DNA of 11,349 nucleotides, taken from positions 350,459 to 361,807 of the forward strand of contig MU646717.1 of NCBI GenBank assembly GCA_026770585.1, given 5' to 3'. The translations under genes were made by a program, and so were the position numbers. The stretch's first letter is position 1; each line of letters begins with the position of its first letter. This DNA is from Baffinella frigidus. Lineage: Eukaryota; Cryptophyceae; Cryptomonadales; Baffinellaceae. Shown piece by piece: positions 1 through 5,138 of the stretch. A model generated the notes under the pieces. The model did no database searches, had not been told where the DNA came from, and worked only from the letters and a program-made list of their open reading frames with translations.

Positions 1-55
1 AAGTTTCGGGGGAAAGGCCTGGAATTCGTCTTCCTGGAACTGACATAGCTCCTCC
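1..55 (-). CDS. partial exon-like block, minus strand, unknown product
   Basis: Read on the minus strand, this block follows an AACCAG acceptor at 61-56 and stays open to the window edge. Its residues include the motif ELCQFQEDEFQAFPPKL. It is an almost exact copy of the first 60 bases of the block at 268-389, with only a few substitutions, so the two arose by a recent local duplication. The plus strand hits a TAG in the frame that starts at base 1, but another plus frame is open, so the coding strand is an inference. The product is not recognised. Confidence 0.3.
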
Positions 56-57
56 CT

Positions 58-179
58 GGTTTGCGTTTGACCCCACACCCTAAATCCTATTCCCCCGAAG
101 GGTTGAGGTATAGGGATTCAACCGAAAGGGTTGAGGTTTAACCCCACACACTAAACCCTGTTCCCCCGAACCCCTTACA
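58..179. repeat. intron-like insert in a duplicated block
   Basis: Bases 1-57 and 180-207 match 334-390 and 396-420 respectively, but here they are separated by about 120 bases. On the plus strand the insert begins GTTTGCG and ends CCTTACAG, like an intron. Inside it, about 30 bases at 71-100 (ACCCCACACCCTAAATCC...) recur at 141-170 with a few changes, and GGGTTGAGG occurs twice. The continuous arrangement is CTCCCTGCAGGGTCGTG at 385-402, so this is an insertion in one of two copies. Confidence 0.45.
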
Positions 180-207
180 GGGTCGTAACCAGCTGCGTGC
201 CGCTAGG

Positions 208-267
208 TTTGGGCTTTGGGCTTTGGGCTTTGGGGGTGTAGGGTGTAGGGGTTAGGGGTGCGGGAAC
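208..267 (-). repeat. inverted telomere-like intron start (G-rich on + strand)
   Basis: The plus strand reads GGGCTTTGGGCTTTGGG, then GGGTGTAGGGTGTAGGGGTTAGGGG. On the minus strand this is a CCCTAACCCCTACACCC array that directly follows the GT donor of the minus-strand exon copy at 268-389. Both the orientation and the exon-array junction match the plus-strand arrangement after 3115, so exon and intron start were copied together in inverted orientation. Confidence 0.55.
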
Positions 268-389
268 CGGCGCACCCTCCTCCCGCATCTCCGCGCTCTC
301 CTGGGTGCGCGGAAGGGGGGAGGGGGGGGGCAGAAGTTTCGGGGGAAAGGCCTGGAATTCGTCTCCCTGGAACTGACATAGCTCCCTCC
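268..389 (-). CDS. exon-like block, minus strand, holding an inverted copy of exon 3074-3115
   Basis: On the minus strand an acceptor CTGCAG (395-390) opens a frame running to CGCCG|GTTCCC at 268. It encodes ELCQFQGDEFQAFPPKL, a proline-rich stretch, and then ESAEMREEGAP. The last part closely matches the plus-strand exon at 3074-3115 (DAEMGEEGSP) and the copy at 3578-3619 (IREEGSP). The donor and the following C-rich array match too. The block is 122 bases long with no stop. It may be a second gene on the opposite strand, or an inverted fragment of the plus-strand gene. The product is unknown. Confidence 0.35.
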
Positions 390-395
390 CTGCAG

Positions 396-484
396 GGTCG
401 TGACAAGCGCGCTGCGTGCAGCGCTCTCCTGGGCGCGCGAGGCCGCGGCTGGGGGCGGCGGCGGAGGTGCAGGAGGTGCAGGGG
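396..484 (+). CDS. exon-like block 1 of the plus-strand split gene
   Basis: The block lies between a pyrimidine-rich acceptor (CTCCCTCCCTGCAG) and a GGG|GTAAAC donor, after which a CCCGAAA array starts at once. The frame from 397 reads VTSALRAALSWAREAAA and ends in a glycine-rich tail. It leaves one base (phase 1), which fits the next block starting at 683. A shorter damaged copy lies at 180-207. The minus strand is also open here (ASRAQESAARSALVTTL), so the strand is chosen mainly from the phase match with 683-762. Function is unknown. Confidence 0.4.
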
Positions 485-686
485 GTAAACCCAAAACCCG
501 AAACCCGAAACCCGAAACCAGAAACCCGAAACCTGAAAACCGAAACCTGAAACCTGAAACCCGAAACCTGAAACCTGAAACCCGAAACCCGAAACCCGAG
601 ACCTGAAACCTGAAACCTGAAACCCGAAACCCGAAACCCGAAACCCGAAACCCTAAACTCGATCCTGAATTCTCTGGTGCAGGGGG
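475..686 (+). repeat. CCCGAAA-array intron flanked by an exact 11-bp duplication
   Basis: GGTGCAGGGGG occurs at 475-485, at the donor of the upstream exon, and again at 676-686, at the acceptor of the next. Between them lie roughly two dozen heptamers, mainly CCCGAAA with CCTGAAA variants. A GT-AG intron (485-682) removes the array and keeps the exon frame. The duplication lies inside coding sequence on both sides, as expected if the array was inserted into one continuous exon. Confidence 0.65.
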
Positions 687-762
687 GGGGGTGCCGGTGC
701 ATGTTGCCGCGCAGCTGCTGAAGTGCCGGGGGGGGCCTGAGGTGGGGGAGGCGATGCTCGAG
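683..762 (+). CDS. exon-like block 2 of the plus-strand split gene
   Basis: An acceptor GGTGCAG at 676-682 precedes a run of eight G; the donor is GAG|GTGCGG at 762/763. Joined to the previous block (one base left over) the frame continues as glycines, then VPVHVAAQLLKCRGG and PEVGEAMLE. It ends in phase 0. The amino-acid composition looks like an ordinary amphipathic helix, and GC at third codon positions is high. The minus strand reads as low-quality H/P-rich sequence, so the plus strand is preferred. The family is not recognised. Confidence 0.45.
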
Positions 763-900
763 GTGCGGCAAACCCCAAACCCCGAACGCCAAACGCCAAA
801 CATCAAGCATCAAACGCCAACCGCCAAACCCCACACCCCAAACGCCAAACGCCAAATATCAAGCATCAGATTCCGAAGCTTGAACCCCAACCCCCACGTC
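763..900 (+). repeat. degenerate CGCCAAA / CATCAAG heptamer array
   Basis: This is a seven-base repeat with unusual units: CGCCAAA and CGCCAAC mixed with CATCAAG and CATCAAA. It follows the donor at 763, so it is probably intronic. From about 880 it gives way to sequence with no clear feature up to about 965. Confidence 0.55.
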
Positions 901-964
901 CCACACGTCGAACCCTACCCCGTCGCGTTTCCGCTGTGGCATACGTTACCCGGCACCCGGCACA

Positions 965-1039
965 CAAATCCGAAACCCTGAACCTTCAACCCTGAACCCT
1001 CAACCTGAACCCTCAACTCTCAACCCTCAACCCTAAACC

Positions 1040-1099
<60 letters not shown>

Positions 1100-1243
1100 A
1101 CCTTCAACCCTCAACCTTCAACCCTCAACCCTCAATCCTCAACCCTAAATCTGAACCCTGAACCCTGAAACCTGAACCCTTCACCCTGAACCCTGAAACC
1201 TGAACCCTGAACCCTGAACCCTGAACCCTGAACCCTGAACCCT
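965..1243 (+). repeat. CCCTCAA array followed by a CCCTGAA array
   Basis: Heptamers are almost uniformly CCCTCAA from about 1000 to 1140, then almost uniformly CCCTGAA from about 1155 to 1240. The seven-base register is kept while one base is exchanged across a whole block. This implies amplification of single variants within the array. The array ends exactly where the foldback element at 1244 starts. Confidence 0.8.
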
Positions 1244-1400
1244 AATCTCATCCCCCCAGGCATTCAATTTAATTGCTCGAAACGCATACTTTTGGCGTCA
1301 GAAGTTGCCAGAAGTTGCCAATTTGGCCACTTCAGACAGAATCTGACGCCAAAAGTATGCATTTCGAGCATTGAATTCAAATGCCTGGCGGGATGAGATT
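1244..1400. mobile_element. 157-bp foldback element
   Basis: The left arm begins AATCTCATCCC and continues through CAGGCATT and GCTCGAAACGCATAC to GGCGTCAGA. The right arm is its near-perfect reverse complement and ends GGGATGAGATT. The short centre carries a duplicated AGTTGCCAGA. There is no coding capacity. The structure resembles a MITE or an introner-like element. No target-site duplication is obvious, because the left side is a heptamer array. Confidence 0.75.
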
Positions 1401-1430
1401 GGTGTTTCGGGTCCACGCCAGGGCATACGT

Positions 1431-1469
1431 GGGCACTTCAAACGCGACGTTTCGCGCTAAAAGTGTCCC
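1431..1469. repeat. 39-bp imperfect hairpin
   Basis: GGGCACTT pairs with AAGTGTCCC, and an inner CGCGA pairs with TCGCG. It lies between the foldback element at 1244-1400 and the degraded exon at 1504, in otherwise unassigned sequence. Confidence 0.45.
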
Positions 1470-1503
1470 GTGGTACAGATGAGGCATTCTTGCGAAATCG
1501 CAG

Positions 1504-1550
1504 TTTGCGGCGGGGTGCTCGCGGCCGTGCTCAGGAGCCTTGTCGGGGCC
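1504..1550 (+). pseudogene. frameshifted copy of exon 2525-2581
   Basis: After a CGCAG acceptor-like site, TTGCGGCGG-GGTGCTCGC and the following bases match the exon at 2525-2581 almost throughout. One base is missing in the GCG run, which shifts the frame, and the GAGGCGCAG end is altered. Nothing downstream looks coding before 2525. It is best read as a decayed duplicate. Confidence 0.5.
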
Positions 1551-1834
1551 TTGAACCATATATCCTATATTGTATATAACAGTTATTCCAGGTAATATAT
1601 ATTATTTATATAATAGATATTATTATATAATAGTTGTGGTACATAACAGCCCTGGTACGAACGCTGCCCGGGTTAGTCAACAGTCCTTGGTTCGCAGGTC
1701 GTTGCGGGGTCCTGGACGGTTGGTGCTTGGGAGGTGGTGCCAGGGTTCTCACCGTGGCCCAATGACACGCCCCGTACTAACCTGTGTGTTGCCTGGGGAC
1801 GCGCCCATGCCTTCCTAGAACGTGCGAGTGTTAT

Positions 1835-1932
1835 CCCTCAAGTAGTAGACGGGCGATTAATCGCCCTAACTCGTCCTAGGCAGGTCCTAGGGCCCTACCG
1901 TAGGGCGTATGAACCTACTCGCCACTTGAGGG
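1835..1932. repeat. foldback with a perfect 16-bp palindrome
   Basis: CCCTCAAGT near the left end pairs with ACTTGAGGG at the right end. Inside is the perfect palindrome GGGCGATTAATCGCCC at 1851-1866 and a stretch GGTCCTAGGGCCCTACCGTAGGG that shares CTACCGTAGGG with the dispersed repeats at 7717 and 11069. Confidence 0.5.
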
Positions 1933-1975
1933 GTGAGACGGCCCTCTATTTGCCGACGGGAGAAAGCGACCTGCG

Positions 1976-2147
1976 TACCACCAGCCCTCACGGTTTGAGC
2001 AATTGGGAAATTACGTACCAGTTTTAAAACTCTAAACACCTTGATTTTGGAGTTTTAAAAATAACCGACGCCGGAATCCGGCGGTCTCCAAGGGCATTAC
2101 GTACCGCCAAATTCGATCATTTGCTCAAACCGTGAGGGTTGGTGGTA
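1976..2147. mobile_element. 172-bp foldback element
   Basis: The ends are TACCACCAGCCCTCACGG... and its reverse complement ...CCGTGAGGGTTGGTGGTA, with the arm continuing into TTTGAGCAA. Two hairpins sit inside: TTTTAAAACTC pairs with GAGTTTTAAAA, and CGCCGGA pairs with TCCGGCG. There is no coding capacity. Outside the right end the sequence resumes as a fragment of the exon at 2525 (GGTTGCGGCGGG), consistent with insertion into an exon copy. Confidence 0.7.
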
Positions 2148-2148
2148 G

Positions 2149-2470
2149 GTTGCGGCGGGATCCTCGAGGGGGGTCGTGTGCTCCAGGGCACGCTTCTCAC
2201 CAATAAAGTGGTGTTCCTCACCTATTATATATATATATAATATCTATTACACATAATAACTATCATATACAATATATATATTATATGCTGCATGGCACGC
2301 TCCTCTACCCCCCGCGCGAGCCCTGAACCATGAACACTGAAGCAGGTCCCGGCGGCGGTGCTCCACGACACGCTCTCCTAACCAGTAACGGTATTGGTGC
2401 TGCAACCGCCTTCCCAACGTGGAGAGGCGCTACTGTCTTGTCCTCAAGGACGTTGCACACACACCCAACG
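2149..2470 (+). pseudogene. scattered fragments of exon 2525-2581
   Basis: Fragments resembling the exon start lie at 2149 (GGTTGCGGCGGG) and at 2345 (GCAGGTCCCGGCGGCGGTGCTCC). The second is preceded by CGCGAGCCCTGAACCATGAACAC, the same leader as the tandem repeat at 2471. The right AT-rich arm (2221-2290) separates them. No open frame of interest was found. Confidence 0.4.
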
Positions 2471-2528
2471 CGAGCCCTGAAGCATGAACACGCAGGTTGC
2501 GAGCCCTGAAGCATGAACACGCAGGTTG
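2471..2528 (+). repeat. exact 29-bp tandem duplication spanning a splice site
   Basis: Bases 2471-2499 are repeated exactly at 2500-2528. The unit starts CGAGCCCTGAAGCATGAAC and ends ACGCAGGTTG, so each copy contains CAG|GT at the acceptor of the exon starting at 2525. A splice machinery reading the first GT as donor and the second CAG as acceptor would remove exactly one unit. Confidence 0.85.
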
Positions 2529-2581
2529 CGGCGGCGGTGCTCGCGGCAGTGCTCGGGAGCCTCGTCGAGGCGCAGGGGGGG
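2525..2581 (+). CDS. exon-like block 3 of the split gene
   Basis: Flanked by ACGCAG and GGG|GTAACC, the block is 19 codons in phase 0 at both ends. It reads VAAAVLAAVLGSLVEAQGG, an alanine/leucine helix. High GC at third positions and the existence of decayed copies at 1504, 2149 and 2345 mark it as the intact version. It joins in frame to 683-762 upstream and 3074-3115 downstream. The hydrophobic stretch is too short to call a membrane segment. Function is unknown. Confidence 0.5.
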
Positions 2582-3073
2582 GTAACCCCTAACCCCTTAC
2601 CCCTACACCCTACACCCTACATCCTACACCCTACACCCTACACCCTACACCCTACACCCCAACCCCCACACCCTATATCCTACATCTTCAACCCTAATCT
2701 CTACACCCTACACCCTACATCCTAAACCCTAAACCCTAATCCCTAATCCCTAAACCCTACACCCTACACCCTACACCCTACACCCTAATCCCTAAACCCT
2801 ACACCCTACATCCCAAACCCTAAACCCTAACCCCTAAACCCTGCACCCTACACCCTACACCCTAAACCCTAATCCCTAAACTCTACACCCTAAACCCTCT
2901 ACCCTAATCCCTAAACCCTGCACGCTACATCCTAAACCCTAAACCCTACCCCCTAAACCCTACCCCCTAAACTCTACCCCCTAATCCCTAAACTCTACAC
3001 CCTAAACCCTCCACCCTCCACCCTGAACCCTACACCCTCCACCCTAAACCCTGAACCCTAAACCCAAAACCAG
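2582..3073 (+). repeat. CCCTACA / CCCTAAA / CCCTAAT heptamer array, probable intron
   Basis: This runs continuously from the GTAACC donor at 2582 to the CCAG acceptor at 3073. The first part is dominated by CCCTACA, later parts mix CCCTAAA, CCCTAAT and CCCTACC. About 490 bases hold no other feature. Confidence 0.8.
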
Positions 3074-3115
3074 GAGGGGGGCGGGGACGCCGAGATGGGG
3101 GAGGAGGGCTCGCCG
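3074..3115 (+). CDS. exon-like block 4 of the split gene
   Basis: Fourteen codons between AACCAG and CCG|GTTCTC, phase 0 at both ends: EGGGDAEMGEEGSP. Three lines support it. An inverted copy with the same donor sits at 268-300. A copy at 3578-3619 continues without an intron straight into the sequence of the next exon. The joined frame with 3280-3354 is open. The block is acidic and low in complexity, so probably a linker. Confidence 0.55.
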
Positions 3116-3117
3116 GT

Positions 3118-3270
3118 TCTCTAACCCCTAAACCCTACACCCTAAACCCCCAAACCCTAAACCCCACACCCCAAACCCAAAACCCCAAAACCCCAAACCC
3201 CAACCCCCAAACCCCACACCCCACACCCCACACCCCGAACCCCGAACCCCCAAACCTCAAACCCTCCACC
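3118..3270 (+). repeat. CCCCAAA-type heptamer array, probable intron
   Basis: The array fills the gap between exon-like blocks 3074-3115 and 3280-3354. Units are mostly CCCCAAA with CCCCACA and CCCCGAA variants. It ends at CTGAAACAG, the acceptor of the next exon. Confidence 0.75.
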
Positions 3271-3279
3271 CTGAAACAG

Positions 3280-3354
3280 GACGCGGCGGCGCGGGACCAG
3301 ACAGTGCTCATCCTGATCCCGGATGGCTTTCCGGCGGAGCTTTTCTTCCAGGAG
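3280..3354 (+). CDS. exon-like block 5 of the split gene
   Basis: Twenty-five codons from GAAACAG| to GAG|GTTCCT, phase 0 at both ends. It encodes DAAARDQTVLILIPDGFP followed by AELFFQE, a plausible buried beta strand and turn. A second copy at 3699-3764 differs at five codons: CTC/CTG, ATC/ATT and GAT/GAC are synonymous, and two adjacent codons change A-E to E-G. That pattern supports this frame. The family is not recognised. Confidence 0.6.
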
Positions 3355-3413
3355 GTTCCTCACCCCTCCACCTTCTTCCAGGAGGTTCCTGAACCTCCTC
3401 TTCTTCCAGGATG
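3343..3413 (+). repeat. repeated TTCTTCCAGGAGGTTCCT splice-site cassette
   Basis: The 18-mer TTCTTCCAGGAGGTTCCT occurs at 3343-3360 and 3373-3390, and its first part again at 3401-3410. It also recurs at 3753-3770. Each copy contains an acceptor (TTCCAG), the codon GAG and a donor (GTTCCT). The pieces between are 25-27 bases and could be minute introns. Skipping both would join ELFFQ(E) to the VEERL reading after 3410. Confidence 0.7.
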
Positions 3414-3454
3414 TGGAGGAACGCCTCCACCTTCCACTGCGGAAACGAACAAGA
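3410..3454 (+). CDS. short exon-like continuation or decayed copy (DVEERL)
   Basis: After TTCTTCCAG the phase-0 frame reads DVEERLHLPLRKRT up to the foldback at 3455. DVEERL resembles VEERL at 3879 and VEDAV at 4056, each preceded by CAG. The intact downstream version is 4056-4174, so this is probably a decayed copy. The bases CTCCACCTTCCACTGCGGAA recur with one change near 3775. Confidence 0.35.
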
Positions 3455-3566
3455 ATACTAGTTTCTGGCCACGAAGTTTCTGCCCAAAAACGGGTTGCAC
3501 GCTAGTCATAGTAAAGCATTTGTGTCGTAAATAGTAAAGAATTTTTGTGGCAACTGTTACTAGTAT
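3455..3566. mobile_element. 112-bp foldback element
   Basis: ATACTAGTTTCTGGCCACGAA on the left pairs imperfectly with the right arm, whose reverse complement begins ATACTAGTAACAGTTGCCAC. It is AT-richer than the flanking exon-like DNA, with no coding capacity and no obvious target duplication. Confidence 0.6.
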
Positions 3567-3577
3567 ATGAACGCTAG

Positions 3578-3619
3578 ATACGGGAGGAGGGTTCGCCAGA
3601 CGTGGCGGCGTGGGACCAG
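3578..3619 (+). pseudogene. fused intronless copy of exons 3074-3115 and 3280-3354
   Basis: The frame reads IREEGSPDVAAWDQ. The first half matches the end of block 4 (MGEEGSP) and the second half the start of block 5 (DAAARDQ), joined exactly at the predicted exon-exon boundary with no intron. Differences include C-to-T type changes and synonymous GGC/GGT and CCG/CCA. This copy is then interrupted by a G-rich insert. It may predate the intron or derive from a spliced transcript. Confidence 0.65.
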
Positions 3620-3698
3620 GGTTCAGGGATTACGGTTCAGGAGTAGGGTTCAGGGGTTGCCCGGGATTGGGGTTCGGGTTTACGGTTTAGGGGTTAGG
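3620..3698 (-). repeat. G-rich telomere-like insert flanked by a 12-bp duplication
   Basis: GCGTGGGACCAG at 3608-3619 and GCGCGGGACCAG at 3699-3710 flank 79 bases of GGGTTCAGGGATTACGG-type sequence, the reverse orientation of the usual C-rich arrays. The flanks are the same coding sequence (A-W/R-D-Q), so the insert interrupts one exon with an 11/12 duplication of its target. Confidence 0.65.
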
Positions 3699-3764
3699 GC
3701 GCGGGACCAGACAGTGCTGATTCTGATCCCGGACGGCTTTCCGGAGGGGCTTTTCTTCCAGGAG
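3699..3764 (+). CDS. second copy of exon block 5
   Basis: Twenty-two codons, ARDQTVLILIPDGFP then EGLFFQE, ending GAG|GTTCCT like the copy at 3280-3354. There is no stop or frameshift, and three of five codon changes are synonymous. It could be an alternative exon or a recent duplicate. It lacks its own clean acceptor, since the insert upstream ends GGGTTAGGGC. Confidence 0.5.
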
Positions 3765-3799
3765 GTTCCTCACCCCTCCACCTTCAACTGCGGAAGCGA

Positions 3800-3850
3800 A
3801 TACAGACCCGAAACCCGAAACCCGAGACCCGAGACCCGGGTCTCGAGACC
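3800..3850. repeat. short CCCGAAA array ending in a palindrome
   Basis: CCCGAAACCCGAAACCCGAGACC leads into the perfect 16-bp palindrome CGAGACCCGGGTCTCG at 3830-3845. It probably marks where array orientation flips. Confidence 0.55.
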
Positions 3851-3871
3851 TCTCCAACTGAACGCAGTTTT

Positions 3872-4063
3872 CACTCAGGTGGAGGAGAGATTGATAATGT
3901 ATTGCCAAACAGCAGCGTCAGCGCCGCACATGCCACGCGTCGTGCCGTTCCTGTACCCCGTGCCACCCGCTCATCCGAGCATTTTCCGGATGGATTCTGT
4001 CGAAGTCAAGTCCGGAATTTTCCGGGTGGATTCTCACTCCCCCTCCTACACTCAGGTGGAGGA
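3872..4063 (+). repeat. insert flanked by an exact 15-bp duplication around a splice site
   Basis: CACTCAGGTGGAGGA occurs at 3872-3886 and 4049-4063, exactly 177 bases apart. Each copy contains CAG|GT. A GT-AG intron at 3879-4055 would leave one copy. The intervening frame is open (VEERLIMYCQ...), so retention would also keep the frame. Inside, ATTTTCCGGATGGATTCT near 3980 is repeated near 4017 with one change. Confidence 0.65.
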
Positions 4064-4174
4064 CGCCGTGCGGCAAGCGCTCTCGCAGGCCGACCCTACC
4101 CTCGCGCCGTCCTCGGGATACCTTGGGGACCCGTACCGCTGGCCGGACCGCGGCTTCGATCATGAGGAGGCGTG
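4056..4174 (+). CDS. exon-like block 6 of the split gene
   Basis: From ACACTCAG| to GCGTG|GTACGA: 39 codons plus two bases (phase 2). It reads VEDAVRQALSQADPTLAP, then SSGYLGDPYRWPDRGFDHEEA, ending in a split Trp codon. This is the best coding stretch by codon choice, nearly all third positions being G or C. It joins in frame to 3280-3354 (or 3699-3764) and to 4569-4624. The aromatic GYLGDPYRW segment is distinctive, but I cannot assign a family. Confidence 0.65.
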
Positions 4175-4185
4175 GTACGATTCCC

Positions 4186-4440
4186 TAACCCTAAAACGTA
4201 TACCCTAAACCCGAACCACTATCCTGGGGACCGGGCCTCGATCATGCGGAGGCGTGGTGCGCCCTAAACCCTGAACCCTAAACCCTAAACCCTAAACCCT
4301 AAACCCTAAACCCTAAACCCTAAACCCTAAACCCTACACCCTAAACCCTAAACCCCAAACCCTAAATCCTACTCCTGAACCCTAATCCCTGAACCCTGAA
4401 CCCTGAACTCTAAGCCTTCCGCACCCCTAACCCCTAACCC
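4186..4440 (+). repeat. true CCCTAAA telomere-like array inside a probable intron
   Basis: Eight perfect CCCTAAA units run uninterrupted at 4276-4331, among the longest perfect runs of the plant-type telomere repeat in the window. Flanking units vary to CCCTGAA and CCCTACA. The array belongs to the intron 4175-4568. Confidence 0.85.
4220..4260 (+). pseudogene. decayed partial copy of the end of exon block 6
   Basis: GGGGACC, then GGGCCTCGATCATGCGGAGGCG and TGGTGCG, matches 4127-4178 (GACCGCGGCTTCGATCATGAGGAGGCGTGGTACG) with deletions and substitutions. It is followed at once by a CCCTAAA array, just as the donor of block 6 is. It is short and frame-broken. Confidence 0.55.
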
Positions 4441-4552
4441 CAAACACAAAACAACAGACACCAAACAAAAAACAAAAAACAAAAAACAAAACACAACAAA
4501 CACCAGACACCAAACAACAAACAACAACAACAAAAAAACAAACACCAAACCC
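4440..4552 (+). repeat. A-rich CAAA/CAAAC low-complexity tract
   Basis: The tract is built of CAAAAAA, CAAACACC and CAACAA units and contains almost no G or T. It lies in the 3' part of the intron that ends at 4568. Open frames on its minus strand are hydrophobic low-complexity artefacts. Confidence 0.6.
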
Positions 4553-4568
4553 TAAACCGCAAGCACAG

Positions 4569-4624
4569 GTACGAGTCGCTGATGGCATCCTTGGCGCAAG
4601 GCCAGAGTGGGGCAGTCGCGCGCG
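4569..4624 (+). CDS. exon-like block 7 of the split gene
   Basis: From AAGCACAG| to GCGCG|GTACCC, phase 2 in and phase 1 out. Joined to block 6 it restores Trp and reads WYESLMASLAQGQSGAVAR. The donor-side bases of block 6 (GGTACGATTCCCT, 4174-4186) nearly repeat the acceptor-side bases here (GGTACGAGTCGCT, 4568-4580), and WYDSL still appears as read-through at 4174. So the intron duplicated its target. A second copy at 4913-5138 differs mostly at synonymous positions. Confidence 0.65.
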
Positions 4625-4641
4625 GTACCCCCTCAACCCCA

Positions 4642-4767
4642 CCACGCCAGAGTCTTGGAAGGGGTCGCCAAAAGTGAATCTCCCCTTCAAGGCAGTGGTT
4701 TTCAAAAGTCAACAACCGCACTCAGATGCGGTTTCAAGAATTAACCCCCTCCTGCACTCTGGCGTGG
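4642..4767. mobile_element. 126-bp foldback element
   Basis: CCACGCCAGAGT at the left end is the exact complement of ACTCTGGCGTGG at the right, and pairing resumes inside (GGAAGGGGT against ACCCCCTCC). A smaller hairpin, AACCGCA with TGCGGTT, sits near the centre. It follows the donor of block 7 within 20 bases. There is no coding capacity. Confidence 0.65.
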
Positions 4768-4785
4768 CAACCTCTGAACCGTCTC

Positions 4786-4861
4786 AGGATTTATGTCCTA
4801 CAATATTCAACCCTAACCGTGACCCCGAACCCCTTAACCAAAACCCGTACAAATAAATCCT
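4786..4861. repeat. short inverted repeat
   Basis: AGGATTTAT at 4786-4794 is the complement of ATAAATCCT at 4853-4861; AATATT motifs also occur near both arms. Otherwise the region 4768-4912 shows degenerate telomere-like units and no gene. Confidence 0.4.
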
Positions 4862-4912
4862 GAAATATTATACCATTACCTTGGACCCGAAACTCCCAAC
4901 TCCAACCTCGAA

Positions 4913-5138
4913 AGCGAGTCGGTGATGGCATCGGTGGCGCAAGGCCAGATAATGCCACACGCTAACGCCAGCGGACCCCTTAGCCTACGGTAGGAACCCC
5001 CTCCTTCCTCCTACGACGTTAAAAACAAAAAGGTCTTTAAAAGTCGTAGGAGGGGGGCTCCTACCGAAGGCAATCTGTAGGCTGTAAGTACCTCGCTGGC
5101 GTTAGCTTTTCGGATGACAGAGCGGGGCCGTTGCGCGT
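4913..5138 (+). pseudogene. copy of exon block 7 interrupted by a foldback element
   Basis: Bases 4913-4949 and 5118-5138 together encode SESVMASVAQGQSGAVAR, against YESLMASLAQGQSGAVAR in the copy at 4569. Apart from the first codon, differences are two conservative Leu-to-Val changes and five synonymous third-base changes. Such a pattern implies that this copy was long under selection for protein. It is split after the CAGA of Gln-Ser by the element at 4950-5117, whose removal restores the frame exactly. Unless spliced out, the element brings an in-frame TAG. Confidence 0.65.
4950..5117. mobile_element. 168-bp foldback element with CAGA target duplication
   Basis: It is flanked by CAGA at 4946-4949 and 5118-5121, while the uninterrupted exon copy at 4569 has a single CAGA. 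The inner arms are GCTAACGCCAGCG (4961-4973) and CGCTGGCGTTAGC (5094-5106), with a second stem around CCTACGAC/GTCGTAGG. The outermost 11 bases pair only partly. The insertion point is therefore defined to the base by comparison with an empty paralogous site. Confidence 0.8.

Larger units (their letters stand above)
1558..2290. mobile_element. large AT-rich inverted repeat with nested foldbacks
   Basis: An AT-rich arm (about 1558-1632, containing TATATTGTATATAACAGTTATT) is the approximate reverse complement of 2221-2290 (containing AATAACTATCATATACAATATA). Between the arms lie two smaller foldbacks (1835-1932 and 1976-2147) and a stretch beginning GGTTGCGGCGGG at 2149 that resembles the exon at 2525. 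No transposase is visible. The arms are simple in composition, so this could be a composite of insertions rather than one element. Confidence 0.4.

Noticed and set aside
400-981. Open frames rich in NPKPETR and similar repeats on the plus strand
   Set aside because: They are translations of CCCGAAA and related heptamers. Only the non-repeat ends (396-484, 683-762) look coding.
3879-4055. Coding exon reading VEERLIMYCQTAASAPHMPR and onward
   Set aside because: The frame is open, but the segment is exactly delimited by a duplicated CACTCAGGTGGAGGA, has weaker codon bias than 4056-4174, and contains an internal direct repeat. An intron or insert is more likely, though retention would keep the frame.
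4186-4440. Chromosome end (true telomere)
   Set aside because: Arrays are short, mixed with variants and flanked on both sides by exon-like blocks in the same frame. A terminal telomere would be longer and uniform. A subtelomeric location cannot be excluded.
4427-4721. Hydrophobic minus-strand frames (Cys, Phe, Val-rich) resembling membrane segments
   Set aside because: They are produced by the A-rich CAAA tract at 4440-4552. Composition alone explains the hydrophobicity.
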